Source: Yarrowia lipolytica (taxonomy: Eukaryota > Ascomycota > Dipodascomycetes > Dipodascales). Taken from it: DNA of 64,000 nucleotides. The position numbers and the translations under genes are program-made. This document shows positions 49,592-60,560 of the stretch, piece by piece (positions within the stretch are counted from its first letter, which is position 1; every line of letters starts with the position of its first letter). The notes beneath the pieces are model-generated. The model saw only the letters and a list, made by a program, of their open reading frames with translations, made no database searches and had not been told where the DNA came from. The stretch spans positions 1,364,001-1,428,000 of the forward strand of contig NC_090770.1 of the NCBI RefSeq assembly GCF_001761485.1, given 5' to 3'.

Positions 49592-49864
49592 ATGGTTTAC
49601 CCTTACTACGCCGTTGCCATTGGAAAATATGTGGGGATTTTCACTTCGTCTGGTGCAGCCACTGCTTCTACGACCGGAGTGTCGGGTGCCAGTATGATGG
49701 GATTCAAAACTCTTGGAAGCGCCATTTGGTGGCTGGCCACCACTTCTGCAGCAGGTGCTGCCACGGTGGGACTGGGAGTTGTCGGGCTGGGAGCGGCTGC
49801 TCTCATAATGACCACTGATTCTGATCCTGTGCCAAAGTGTAGTTGGTGGCAGGAGTGGTGTTAG
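49592..49864 (+). CDS. Small Gly/Ala-rich membrane protein
   Basis: 90 residues from the ATG at 49592. The frame is open further upstream but without a better start, and a gttcgtccct triple repeat lies in the leader. The product is dominated by small residues, with two hydrophobic helices (AIWWLATTSAAGAATVGLGV, then VGLGAAALIM) and a C-terminal CSWWQEWC tail with paired Cys and Trp. The Gly/Ala-rich helices resemble those of interferon-alpha-inducible ISG12-like (Ifi6/16) domains, but this is only a compositional likeness. Function unknown. Confidence 0.5.
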   Translation: MVYPYYAVAIGKYVGIFTSSGAATASTTGVSGASMMGFKTLGSAIWWLATTSAAGAATVGLGVVGLGAAALIMTTDSDPVPKCSWWQEWC

Positions 49865-51197
49865 AGTAGTGATCGGTGAAGTGCTTGGTGGAGTGATTAG
49901 TGGAGTGAATTGAGTGCGTTGAGTGGATCGTGATCGTGTGAGTTGAATGAGTATGTTGAATGGTTGAGTACAAATGACGTTGTTGTAATGATTCAGTGCG
50001 AGCAGTAGTGGAGAGGCTATGTCCTCCCTGATGTTTGGAAATCCCGTCTGAATACTTCCGAGAGCCCAAACCATCCCTAGAAATTCATCAGTAGCATGCA
50101 ATTGACCGTGCTGGCTACTTCAGGACATCGGATTAATCTTCTGCTACTCTACTGTAGTCACCAGACAAGCTTCAACTCCAGCTGTGTCTAAGATAAGGGT
50201 CACCCTGAAAACGCTTGAGGTTCTTGGAGACATCCTCGTATTGGCTCTCACAATTGTGAAAGGGCCAGTATGGTTTTGAATGACTAGATGAGTAAGAGAC
50301 GGTCGAGAGCCTGCTGCTCTTTTGGAAAAGTTCTGATCATGAAATGTTGGTCGTACCAAATGTCGAGCAGAAAGCTGGTGAAGTGAGATCCAAGATGAAT
50401 GTCTTTCGATTTAATGTGATCCCTTGAGTAGGAATCTGTACAAAACGAGGTGTCTGCAGAACGGCACGGTCGCTCATAGATAAGACGCTCAGTTGGGGCC
50501 CGTTCGCTGAAAAAACGTTTTTCAAGCATAATGATTCGTGAGGTTTCCGTTCATCCATCAGATCCATTCTGCTTCGGGTTTAGTTGCCAAAGTCGGCTCA
50601 ATGACTTGTAATTTCGACCCGATATGTTTCTTCCATCATTGGTTTGATTCAAGTCGAATTTGCACCTGTATCCATGAGAGTTGTTGTACAGTATTGTACT
50701 GGGCGGTTGGGTATGAAATGTTCCGATGTTGTTGGAGGCAGTCAGAATCAACATCTTGTTACCATAAGGTGAAATCTGACCATTGTACCCACAATAGATG
50801 CAATTTCAGCCAGTTCAAACTTTCAAACACCTCGGTGAGACTTGGCTGAGCTTGGTGGTGGCCTACACGGTGTAGACGAGATAGCCGTTACCGCAACTGT
50901 TGGTTTTGGTACAGGGGAACACATGGAAGGAAATCCACAACAATATTCTCATCCTGGGTTGTTGAATCAGTCGGCCCAACTTCAGGTGTCGTAGAAATGT
51001 CAGTTGTCAGTCGAGTCTAGACGATCGCAAAAGCACAGACTCGTTGTAGTTTTGAACCACATGTGTAAAGCCGCCTTTTAGATCATAGAACCACACTAAT
51101 CTTTGAGCCAGCTGTAGAGTCCAACTAGAGTGAAACTTCTCATGGAGACGCATCTTGTAGACAGCTTCATCTGGAGTCACGGACATCTGAACTTTGA
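49865..51197. other. Spacer of 1.3 kb
   Basis: 49890-49975 is a degenerate gagtg-type simple repeat. Short frames on both strands have no support. Confidence 0.5.
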
Positions 51198-52250
51198 TCA
51201 GCTCACATCTCTCTGCTGGCTCGTTTCGCTCTGTTGGCTCACGTCGCTCTGTTGCGTCTCCCCGCTCGTCCCTGCTGCCACTCTATACACACTCCCATCC
51301 TCCACAGCTCTCACCATCAACCCCCTGCTGACATCCACAATATATGTTCCCAAATGAGTAGGAACAACGGCGTAGTGATAATCCCAGTGATCATTTCGCT
51401 TGCCCAGAAACAGCAGATCGAATATCGATCCGGAGCCCGCACTGTCTGACACAGCTTCTCTCCCCAGCTGGGGTTGCAGCACATGGTGAATGCCACCTCG
51501 AAAGTAGTGAATAAGTCCGTCGTAGTACGAAACGGACTCATTGTAGCCGTCGACTTCGGCCACAATCTCAAACTCCCGGTCCACCAGATAGAATAGGGCC
51601 CATCCCGAAAACAGAGACGGCATCACCAGAAACACATGGTCGCCGAATGTTAGAATATTCGGCATTTCGAAGCATTTTTCAAACATGTCCGGCTGAAGAC
51701 CTTTTGAGCCCTTAAACTTGATGATAATATCGCCCTCGGGCCGCTCATCGGGTTCACATACTGCCATGATCACCAGCATATGAGGGAACGAGATCACCTT
51801 GGAGTCGTACCTGTCCTCGGGCTCGTATCCGTACTCATTTCCGTGAAGGTCGCGGTCTTTTATCAGATCCTGCGAACATGTGTTTGATAAATCCACGCGG
51901 ATTCCGTACTCGCTGGTGTAAACGAGGTTTGCAATTTTGCGCTTGTCGAGCCGTTCAAAAGAGGTGTCTAGAACCGGAGACTCGTGGAATTTAGTAGAAG
52001 AAACAGTCTTCAGTTTCGGTGTTATATCCACTCCGGGCTTTGAACGCCGCACCTGCTCAATCGCACACGCTTTCCACGTGCCACGATCCGAAAACTGGGG
52101 TTCGAACCACGGACAGGAGCGCCGTATTGCTCGCTGAAAAAGGGTATCGGAAACGAGACGACGCCAACTCGCACTGGTTTGCGAAAGCGCGATGATTGAC
52201 TCGAGATCCAGCTCTTCGGCGATCAGGAGAACTATTTCTGGTGGCAACAT
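51198..52250 (-). CDS. F-box-like protein (family member B)
   Basis: 350 residues. The N terminus MLPPEIVLLIAEELDLESII then ALSQTSASWRRLV is a clear F-box (LPPEI...L..LS.TS..WR.L). It is followed by FQRAIRRSCPWFEP, related to the same position in family member A at 45945. A beta-rich central domain contains HVFLVMPSLFSGWALFYLVD, analogous to FSMLQPKGWFLYCAIDK of member A. The C-terminal 20 residues (SDVSQQSETSQQRDVS) come from a 15-bp tandem repeat (51213-51262) and may be a recent expansion. Likely an SCF substrate adaptor; substrate unknown. Confidence 0.65.
   Translation of the reverse strand: MLPPEIVLLIAEELDLESIIALSQTSASWRRLVSDTLFQRAIRRSCPWFEPQFSDRGTWKACAIEQVRRSKPGVDITPKLKTVSSTKFHESPVLDTSFERLDKRKIANLVYTSEYGIRVDLSNTCSQDLIKDRDLHGNEYGYEPEDRYDSKVISFPHMLVIMAVCEPDERPEGDIIIKFKGSKGLQPDMFEKCFEMPNILTFGDHVFLVMPSLFSGWALFYLVDREFEIVAEVDGYNESVSYYDGLIHYFRGGIHHVLQPQLGREAVSDSAGSGSIFDLLFLGKRNDHWDYHYAVVPTHLGTYIVDVSRGLMVRAVEDGSVYRVAAGTSGETQQSDVSQQSETSQQRDVS
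51213..51262. repeat. 15-bp coding tandem repeat at the end of F-box gene B
   Basis: Three copies of a (ctctgttggctcacgtcg)-like unit encode the SQQ(S/R)(E/D)xS tail. Length polymorphism between strains would be expected. Confidence 0.7.
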
Positions 52251-53090
52251 GTTGTGTGTAGAGATGTCAGTCGCAATTAATCATGCATAAAGTACGCATT
52301 ATCCCAAACTCTTAAGTTGAAGTAATATAGTTGACGATAGTTGCGATGTTAACTATACAACCCCTCAACCGTGTCCAGAAAAAGAAAAGATATTGGTATC
52401 TCAGAAGGTCACTGGAGGAAAGAAATGATATAAATGATTGAATTGAGAGATTTTTGCGGCGTATTTCACATTTTTTTTCATTTCTCGACGTCAGGAAATT
52501 GAGGTATCCCTTCCCGAAGCTGTAGTAATACTTGTTAGAATTCTCTTCAAATTTACTTGAGATTAGTTGGATGTTGTTTCGAGTCATTTTCGCCACAAGT
52601 ACTGACCGTAAAAGGACCATTTGGTCAAAGGCTTCTTTTTATCATACATTGTACACTTCCAGAATCTCTTCAAGCTCTTTTATGAGCGGAAAGTGTACTG
52701 TACTTCCTCTCACAGTTAATGCGCACAGTGACTTAGGAGTCCTTGGATCTTTGGAAATACGAGCGCAGTCGGTCTGTGAAGTTGACAATTGTTCTCTTCA
52801 GAGTACAAGTATCGCAGCGATACCAATTTTGCCCTATATTAAGACATTATACAGTCATACTCACACATAAATAGTTGAGAGATTCGGTCCATGCAAAAGA
52901 AGCCAGTATCCACTGTGATTTGTAAATTGCCATTTGAACTGACAAAAAAAGTTCCTATCAAGTGGTTACAATTGAACTACATTCTTATCGCCCCCATTTA
53001 TCAACTAAACCACCTTCTTTGTGGGTTTTTGCGGCAATGAAACTCACCTTTATGTGAAATCGTCTCTCCCCACCAGGAAAAATCTATATG
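52251..53090. other. Spacer between F-box gene B and tRNA-iMet
   Basis: Nothing supported; a 112-codon plus frame (52532-52870) does not begin with ATG and lacks features. Confidence 0.5.
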
Positions 53091-53162
53091 AGCGGCATGG
53101 CGCAGCGGAAGCGCGCAGGGCTCATAACCCTGATGTCCCTGGATCGAAACCAGGTGCCGCTA
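53091..53162 (+). tRNA. Initiator tRNA-Met (CAT), copy 2
   Basis: 72 nt, no intron. Acceptor AGCGGCA pairs with TGCCGCT; anticodon arm CAGGGCTCATAACCCTG, T loop GATCGAAAC. It differs from copy 1 (33292) by one compensated acceptor base pair. A TTCTTTTTT terminator follows. Confidence 0.95.
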
Positions 53163-54378
53163 TTCTTTTTTGTTGACAGAAGACGTCCTTGATCTTCAGA
53201 GGTGTTGGTTGTGAATAGAGACTGATACAGAGTGTGCTCTTCTGGACTTGTAACATATTGGTTTACAATGAAGAACATGAAACGGAGCTGTCGACATGAA
53301 ACGGAGGTTTCCACTGCTAATCTCTATGTTTTCGAGCAGTATTTGGGACTCTTTTGACTCAATTGATTACTCTACTTGTGGTTCAAGTGTCTAAGCCGTC
53401 CACTGTAGTCTGGTAAAGTCCGAGATCACGCTAGTAGCAACAGATTCAAATTGTATATTCTCTTTCTATCACCTGTAAAGTAGGCCAAATCAGTTCCCTC
53501 TCCATTCTGAAATGTATTCTCACGATCTCTGCTGTCTAATCACTTCCATTCTACAGTAGATATCACTGAACACATCTCCCGACCCAGTCATTGCGCTCTT
53601 GTGATGTAGGAGACTTCCTCATTCAATTCAAATCAATTCAACGGAAAATATTCATTGAAAACTACATCTTTTAATTCGTTCTTACAGTGCTCTGGGCGAC
53701 TCTACAGTAACAGTACATAAAGTACAGCATGTACTGCGATCAGAAAGCCATCAATGGAGTTGGTTACTAAGGGAACTTGAATCTGAACATCTACGGCAAT
53801 TCAATAATCTACTATCAATTGTTTTGAGTCATGTCCGGTGACTCTATTGACCAAACATGTATCGGTCCTAGAAGAACATACTGAATATGTAAAGCACGCA
53901 ATTTGGGGCGACCAACAACTGTTCAGAGAACATTATCTGGCACAGATGTCCTTCATTCTATACTCTCCAACTTCGGAAATCTCTTTCCACGGCCATTGAG
54001 AGCGAATTAATCGTTGTATGACTTTTTTTAGAGAAACTCTTCGGAACTGGCCCACTCAGTAAAACCAAACCAGTCATCAGGTATAGTTGAAGATTAGTTG
54101 TCATCCAAGTGCACGTACGAAAAACCACTTTTCCTACAGCACCATTCAAGTCTGTATTTGCCTGATTTGATCCCCATCACTTCACTCATCCTTCACTCGT
54201 CTCATTATCAATATCATTGTCTATAAATAACACCCATATGGATGTGCGGAATCAGAATAAATAGTAGTGCTGGACGCTGTTAGTAGTTGCGGTTGACGTC
54301 GCGTAGTGGCCGTTGATGTCGGAATCTCTTCGTCTGTCTTATCACGTCAAGACCAATACACACCGGATGACTCCCTTG
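53163..54378. other. Spacer of 1.2 kb
   Basis: No gene seen; GTACTGT-type words near 53700-53735. Confidence 0.5.
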
Positions 54379-54957
54379 TCACACGCCCTTGTTGGACACC
54401 AGCAAGATGATGTTGATGGTGAGAATGGTGGCGGCAGAGAGCCAGACGAGCATGGTGGAAAAGGCGCCACTCACTACGCGGCTCTTCTGCTTGGCGTAGC
54501 CCGTGACGGTGTGGATGTATGATCGTGCCGCTCCCAGAATGGTGAAGAAGGTGAGGCCGATGAAAATGTAGCCAAAGACCAGCGTGGCGTTGCGCTCAAA
54601 GTCGTTGGAGTCGCTGACCACGCCCACACGCTCGTACGTGACAAACTTGGGCGTCACATGCTGGTCTCCCAGACCGCTGGAGTTGCCCAAATGTGGAGTC
54701 ACGCTCCGCGACTTGGACACGTGAACAAACCGAAAGTTGAGCAGCATGGTTGCCGCCGCCGAGCCCATGGCGATCGCCATCTTGATCCATGCCAGATAGG
54801 TTCGTTCGTTGGCGCATAGGTCTCGGACCTCGGACGTCTGGTTCGCCATGATGATGGGCTTGTGCCACGGGTGTTTCCAGAAGAAATGCAGTCCCGACAC
54901 TTTGTGCAAGTCCAGCTTCTGCGCCGGGGTCTCCGTGCTTGTAGTTACCGACCGCAT
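54379..54957 (-). CDS. DUF202 family membrane protein
   Basis: 192 residues from the ATG at 54957 (MRSVTTSTETPAQKL); a shorter form from the second Met (MANQTSEV, about 54849) is possible. The core RDLCANERTYLAWIKMAIAM is the diagnostic start of DUF202/YidH-type domains (ANERTxLAWxRT). Three membrane helices follow: about 59-75, 124-147 and 160-185. The same fold occurs in Vtc1 and the C-terminal part of VTC polyphosphate polymerase subunits, but the spacing here is that of the stand-alone DUF202 proteins. Function of those is unknown; an organellar or plasma membrane location is likely. Confidence 0.75.
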   Translation of the reverse strand: MRSVTTSTETPAQKLDLHKVSGLHFFWKHPWHKPIIMANQTSEVRDLCANERTYLAWIKMAIAMGSAAATMLLNFRFVHVSKSRSVTPHLGNSSGLGDQHVTPKFVTYERVGVVSDSNDFERNATLVFGYIFIGLTFFTILGAARSYIHTVTGYAKQKSRVVSGAFSTMLVWLSAATILTINIILLVSNKGV

Positions 54958-55959
54958 GGGTGTTGGGATGTCGACGGAGTGGTGAGTAGAAAGTTGGAAA
55001 GTTGAAAAGTGGAAATAGTTGGTTCTTCGACAAAGCCACACTTCTTTTGGGTTTCATTTCGCTTAGGTTAGTATCGGAAAAATGTTCAGAAGGAGATTAT
55101 GGGAGGAGGGAGGCACGTGGAGAGGCGGGGAAAATGATAGATTTGGTCACGTGACTACAATGAATTGATTTCCGAAAGAATTACCAGTTTTGGGCCATTT
55201 TTCGTCGGTTTTGTTGGTTCTTCGTTCCACTGACATCAGCTGAATGATCGACTTGAATGGTGGTATGATGGAATCAAAATCTGGAGATATTGCAGTGTAG
55301 CAGGAGGAGTTTTTATCCGCGAATTTGTATGGTATTCAAATGAAGGAGAACCACTCGGTACAAGTACAGCTTTTTCTGTCAAGTACGGTACAGTACGCAG
55401 GTTAGTCGTGTATACAGGGCTTTACTAGTATGTGCATACTGGTGACGATGGTGAAATTTGGACTCACCGCACTACAAACGGAGTGGGGATACAAGTGTTG
55501 ATGATCATTCGTTTTTGAACCACCCGAAGAACAGATTTGCACGGTTGTTGTTTTAATTAAATGGTATCTGCACTTTCAGATAGCACTTTACAGCGATATG
55601 ATTAGACCAGCGAGTTTCAACTATTGTCGAGTAACTGCCGAATTATTAGTTGACATTTAGACAGAAAGGAGTTCAAGCTCTCCCTGCCCTGGCTAAAAGG
55701 TCGTTTTACCCCGATTTTACGACACGGAGCTGCATGCCAATCTCAATTATACCCCACGCCAACTTGGTCAATTCTGCTGCAAATCGCCCAGAAATCTGGA
55801 AATCTGCTGATAACGATCCGGCTACCATTTTCTCCAAAGTTCAGCCCCCCAACTCCCCCGCATCGTCCACAAAAGCCGTCTCGATTTCCATCGCCACTCG
55901 CATAAACTTTTAATAAGTGCAACACCATTCGTCACTCTTCCAACCTCCGCAAACACAAG
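54958..55959. other. 1 kb divergent spacer
   Basis: Shared by the DUF202 gene (minus) and the NDUFAF6-like gene (plus). A TCACGTGA site lies at about 55147. No further gene. Confidence 0.5.
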
Positions 55960-56994
55960 ATGTTACGACTAGGAGGCCTTCGCCAGGTGCGGTTCAACTC
56001 GACGTTGGCCAGCTCGCGACAAAAGTGTCTGGACGAGCTCAAAAAACACGACAAGTCGTCCTACATCATCCAATCGTACGTGCAGAACGAACATGCCCGA
56101 GACGCCTTCATTGCCATCCGGTCTTTGTGCCTGGATCTGTCCAAGCTGAACGCTGGCGCCACGGGCTCGCGCCGGTCCGGGTCCGACGTGTCCGAGCCGT
56201 CGCAGATCAAGCTGGGGTTCTGGAGAGAGGGCATCCAGCGTGTGTTTCAGCGCACGGCCGACAAGTCCGGGGCTCTCAACCACCCGACCCTGGCGCTGCT
56301 GGACTCGACTCTGGACCACGTGGATCTGTCCAAACGGTACTTCATCACACTCATCCAGTCACGGGAAGCGTACATGGGCAACCGGCCCTTCCCAGACGTT
56401 GATTCCATGGCCGTCTATGGTGAGGGTCTCTTTTCACAGCCCAACTACCTGTTCCTGGAGGCGACGGTGGGCACGTCGAAAAACACAACCGAATTTCTCA
56501 AGCTCAATCCCGAGGTGCACTCCGAGCTGCACACCATCATCGCCCACATTGGCCAAGGATCCGGCATCGCTGCCCTACTCAAGGGCCTGCCGTACTACAT
56601 CAACCAGCGCAACTACGTGCCTCTCCCCGTCCAGGGCCTGGTGTCACATGATCTGTCGGAGGAGGAGGTTCTCAGAGGCACCTTTGACAAGGATAAGCTG
56701 TCTTCGCTCATCTTCGAGGTGGCCACCCGCGCCAACGACCATTTGATTTCCGCAAACACGCTTCTGGAGCAGCTCAAACACAACCTCAACTCGGTTCCGG
56801 ACGCACCAAAAGGCGGCTACTTCACCTCGTCCATGTTCCTACCCATGATGTCATACATTCCCACCAAGATCTTCCTGGAGAAGCTGGAGTCCGCCGACTT
56901 TGACATTTTTTCGAGCAAGCTGCAGACCAAGGACAATATTGCACTGCCCTACAAGAGTTGGAGAGCCAGTCAGACCAAGAGTTTGCCAGAGTAA
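55960..56994 (+). CDS. Mitochondrial NDUFAF6-type complex I assembly factor (squalene/phytoene synthase fold)
   Basis: 344 residues. The N terminus MLRLGGLRQVRFNSTLASSR is a mitochondrial presequence (Arg/Ser-rich, no acids). The rest matches the squalene/phytoene-synthase fold as found in NDUFAF6/SICILY: DAFIAIRSLCLDLSKL, IKLGFWREGIQRVF, FITLIQSREAYM, MAVYGEGLFSQPNYLFLE, GQGSGIAALLKGLPYYINQR, and a C-terminal YFTSSMFLPMMSYIPTKIFL. NDUFAF6 acts on the inner membrane in biogenesis of the ND1 module. Y. lipolytica, unlike Saccharomyces, has complex I, so the presence of this gene agrees with the host call. A true prenyl synthase is unlikely given the sequence around the usual Asp-rich motifs, but I could not align it. 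Confidence 0.85.
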   Translation: MLRLGGLRQVRFNSTLASSRQKCLDELKKHDKSSYIIQSYVQNEHARDAFIAIRSLCLDLSKLNAGATGSRRSGSDVSEPSQIKLGFWREGIQRVFQRTADKSGALNHPTLALLDSTLDHVDLSKRYFITLIQSREAYMGNRPFPDVDSMAVYGEGLFSQPNYLFLEATVGTSKNTTEFLKLNPEVHSELHTIIAHIGQGSGIAALLKGLPYYINQRNYVPLPVQGLVSHDLSEEEVLRGTFDKDKLSSLIFEVATRANDHLISANTLLEQLKHNLNSVPDAPKGGYFTSSMFLPMMSYIPTKIFLEKLESADFDIFSSKLQTKDNIALPYKSWRASQTKSLPE

Positions 56995-57451
56995 CACACG
57001 GCAGTGGTTGGATGGACAGACCGAGCAGCGTAGCCGGGTGGCTGGCTTGATTGACAAGAGCAAGATTCTTTCAATCAACAAAACGACAAGTGACCGTTTG
57101 AACTGATAATATGTACATAGTTGAATGATTAAGAATGATCCACGTGATCCATTCATTGTTATAGCACCAACAGAGAGACACAGTGTCAGTGCAGTACATA
57201 CATTCTATACACTAACATGTGTTCTCGACCCACGCACTTTGAAGTTGGAATAGGAGATCAACCAACCAAAGAATGTTACAAGCTTCATTATCGTGCTGTA
57301 TTGTACTTTCCGACATATTGTACTCCTTTTTTTGCGCAATTTCATCGAATTTTCTCGCCAATATGCCCAGGCCAAAAATCTCATCAGTAACTTCTGACTA
57401 AGATGGAGAGAAATACACCGAAACTACCGCTAAAAAGACCACAAAAAAGAT
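56995..57451. other. Spacer after the NDUFAF6-like gene
   Basis: No gene seen. Confidence 0.5.
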
Positions 57452-57539
57452 GCTCCGCAACGGAGAATTGAACTCCGGTCCCCCGCGTGCTGAACAGTTG
57501 TTCTGACAGGCGGAAATTCTAGCCACTAAACTATTGCGG
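57452..57539 (-). tRNA. tRNA-Asp (GTC), intron-containing
   Basis: Same structure as the plus-strand gene at 19156. The intron differs at three or four positions (AGAACAACTGTTCAGCA against AGGACACTTGTTCAGCA), and the D loop lacks one T. The minus-strand terminator is TCTTTTTTG. Confidence 0.9.
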
Positions 57540-57984
57540 ATCGGTGGGAACCGGGGCTGCTGGGACCGATTTGAACGAGGAAACAACCCGATCAAGCAAG
57601 CCCAATCCCGATCCAATGATCATATAAATTATACCGTTCGAATCTCCGGGATGATAGCTTTGCATTGAAGTAGTCAACCCCGTTATAACGTATATGTGGC
57701 GTTAAGTAGATGAGTTGTCATGTCCACAATCAGTGCTTAAGTTACTCAAGGATGTCTATATCATACTTGTATATCTAAGGGAATGTCTACAGTAGAGGAA
57801 ATGTCTACAACTCAAGCAAAAGAATTTATTGCGCATTTGAATGCGTACGTATCCGATGAATACTGATTGTGAAGATTATGGAAAATTATGTTACCGGGTC
57901 GATTGTCACTGCCGGCTTTTGATGTATTCAACCTGACGACCCTGCGGCCTGAGGAGTCTCTGTCTCATGGCCTCCGTGCCCAGT
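57540..57984. other. Spacer before the INSIG-like gene
   Basis: No gene seen; the stretch 57900-57984 is the 3' flank of the minus-strand gene. Confidence 0.5.
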
Positions 57985-58842
57985 CTACTTTCTGTCGATG
58001 ATTCGGCCGAGGTTGCCAAAGCAAATGGCGCCACAGAATAAGTTACTGGCGAGCCAGACGAGTCCAGCCCACTCACCGAGGCCCACGGGAATGACCCCAA
58101 TGGCAGACATAACGGCGGCTCCAATCAGCGACGACACGGCCGCCAGTCCAAACCCGTTGCTGGTGGTATCCAGGAGGTACCACAGGAACGGGTTGAGCAG
58201 TGCCCAGATGACTGCCACCTCTGTGGTCGAGTGCCAATTGAGGTTTTTGACGCCGTAGGCCACGCCTAGGAACGCTCCCACGGTTCTGACCAACGAGCCC
58301 CACTTCTTATTGGGGCTGGATCCTCCATTTTTGGCCCGGATTCGCTGCAGACCCTTGGCGGGGGCGCTGGTAGACGGCTTGTACTTGTCGAGAAGAGGCA
58401 GACCCAGACCTAGAAGCACGCAGTGCACACCCCACATGGGGAGGGTCAGTTTGTCGGTGTCTCTTCGTGTGCCGACCTGTTTTTCGTAGAGAAAGTGGAC
58501 GACACAGCCGTAGCCACAGCCCAGAACGAATAGTAGGGCCGTTTTGAACAGAGGCGAGTTGCCGAAGGAAAACCCGGTCTGTTTCGAGGGTTTCTTGATG
58601 GGCTTGGAGTCCCGTTTGCTGGGAGCTCGTTTTGTGTACGAGAACGACGATCGTCGTCGTTTGGGCGGTCCCTGGGCGTCTCTTCTGAGGGCGGCAAACT
58701 CGGGGGCGTCCAGTCGGCCCAATTCCACCGTTTCCGAGTCTTCGCCGTTGAGCTCCGAGAGGTTGGTCTGCGATCCAAATACTCCAAACAACGTGGATGT
58801 GGTCAGGTTCAGAAACGACTTGGAGTGGTCATTCGATTGCAT
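57985..58842 (-). CDS. INSIG-family ER membrane protein (NSG1/NSG2, Ins1 type)
   Basis: 285 residues. A cytosolic N terminus rich in Ser/Arg/Lys (basic block KRRRSSFSYTKRAPSKRDSK) precedes about six membrane helices. The signature GVKNLNWHSTTEVAVIWALL then NPFLWYLLDTTSNGFGLA is that of the INSIG family (GxxxLxW...WALLNPFLWxxxDRxxxG). INSIG proteins bind sterols in the ER and regulate HMG-CoA reductase stability or SREBP-SCAP; fungal members (Nsg1, Ins1) act on HMG-CoA reductase. The gene starts at ATG 58842 after a gatgagag simple repeat leader (58860-58905). It is convergent with the NDUFAF6-like gene. Confidence 0.85.
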   Translation of the reverse strand: MQSNDHSKSFLNLTTSTLFGVFGSQTNLSELNGEDSETVELGRLDAPEFAALRRDAQGPPKRRRSSFSYTKRAPSKRDSKPIKKPSKQTGFSFGNSPLFKTALLFVLGCGYGCVVHFLYEKQVGTRRDTDKLTLPMWGVHCVLLGLGLPLLDKYKPSTSAPAKGLQRIRAKNGGSSPNKKWGSLVRTVGAFLGVAYGVKNLNWHSTTEVAVIWALLNPFLWYLLDTTSNGFGLAAVSSLIGAAVMSAIGVIPVGLGEWAGLVWLASNLFCGAICFGNLGRIIDRK

Positions 58843-59269
58843 TGTGATGTGTGATGTGATGACTGAGATCTGAGATGAGAGATGAGAGATGAGAGATGAG
58901 AAATGTGAGAAGACCGGGAAGGTGTGTATCTGATGACTATATCAGCTGATTGTGCTTGCGGACTGTGTATCGTTTGACTGGTTGTGTATCTCGTGGCAGC
59001 TCCGACAATAATGTATGGTGTCACTCTATCAGGATATGGTGCGTAATATATGCAGAGAAAAACCGACTTTGCGCTGACGTGAACGATGTATGCGAAAGTA
59101 TCCAACTGTGTGGGCTGTTGCGTCGCTTTTGTGTCACTTTTTGCTCGAAAAACCGTCGGTCCAGTGTCAGGCAAGGATGCTGGTGGAACGAGTGTCTGCC
59201 TCTCTCGCTATCAAAGTAACCCCACATTAGGCCTCTCAGTCAACCTTATTTTTGAGACCTTTACGAGAA

Positions 59270-59400
59270 ATAGTGGAAAATGCGGAAAATTGCGGAAAAT
59301 TGAGTAAAATTGAGTAAAATTGAGGGGAAACGTGAAAAAATGCGTAAAAATGTGGGAAAATGTGGAAAATCAATGAAAATCAATGGAAATCGAAAACAGC
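59270..59400. repeat. Degenerate (tgcggaaaat/tgagtaaaat)n array
   Basis: About ten imperfect units of 10-12 bp, all A-rich on this strand. Confidence 0.7.
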
Positions 59401-60162
59401 CAGAAAATGCAACATATCAGCTCATTCTCTTTGCCCAAACGCCACTGTTTCACCACTTTCTGCCACACCTAAACCTCCCAAATGCAGTACAATATGTAGA
59501 AACCACCTCACAGTTCGTATCAATCGTATCGCATCTGTCGTAATAAATCAGACCATCTGTACTTGTACATTGTGGCGGTATTATTCGGCACGATTCCAAT
59601 TCCAAAGGTTCCAGTCTCCCGAACCCATTTATTACCTCCCTCACACACATCGTACACACTCGCAATAACGAAGATGTACAGTAATCATGCTAAAAATAAA
59701 ATAAAAATAAAAAATAAAGGGTCGTGTGCAGGGTCCGTTCCCATGACAACCGCTTCAAAACAAAGAATCGACAACTGTCATATCAGAGATAAATACATTC
59801 TACCGACTGTCAATTATACAGAAAACCCCTCGGCTTGTGTTGATTATTCCTCGTCCCCTTTTTGCCCTTTTTGCCCTTTTTCCTCAATTTTTGCGCCATT
59901 TTCAAAACCGACTTTTGCCACTGGAAATATCCTTAGCCGCACACAATATACACGGCTGAGACAGTGCGCTGAAATTCTTGTCTTGAGTTGCCCAGGTTAC
60001 CCGGGGGAGGGGTCATGTGACCGGCCCTATTGTGATTACGTAATCTTAGTGTTGGTGGGCGGACATTTAGTGCATTCCGCACACTTGCCCACATTCTTGG
60101 TCTACAGATGGTTTGTGGTTGCGATTTTTCGATGGAATTACAATTTTGGCCATTATTCGATT

Positions 60163-60232
60163 TACAATTTTGACAATTTACAATTTTGACAATTTACAAT
60201 TTTGACAATTTACAATTTCGGCAATTTACCGA
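60163..60232. repeat. 17-bp repeat (tttacaattttgacaat)n
   Basis: Four near-perfect copies. Confidence 0.9.
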
Positions 60233-60486
60233 AAAATACACCTCTTCAACCCCGCTTAACTCCGTTACATTTTGAACATGCAGCCGGCTTTCAACCAAAC
60301 GCCATTTCTTGTGTTTCAGTGAGACGCTGCAGGGTTCAGTTGAGACATGTGTGTGGCAGGGGCAGTGCAGCAGTACATACAGAAATAGACGGAATTAAGG
60401 GGCTGTGGATAGGGGTATTTTGGGGAATTTGGGTGGAATAAATTTACTGGCAAAGTTGGGAAATTAAAATCATGGAATAAAAATAA

Positions 60487-60560
60487 GGAAAATCAGAATA
60501 ATTGGATAAGGGAAATCAAAATAATTGGATAAGGGAAATCAAAATAATTGAGAAAGGGAT
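60487..60560. repeat. 22-bp repeat (ggaaatcaaaataattggataa)n
   Basis: Three copies with single-base changes. Confidence 0.9.

Noticed and set aside
54958-55041. Longer start of the DUF202 protein
   Set aside because: The upstream start codon is GTG, not ATG; ATG 54957 is the first plausible start.
56240-56746. 168-codon plus ORF inside the NDUFAF6-like gene
   Set aside because: Shadow frame with low-complexity Arg/Ser/Thr content.
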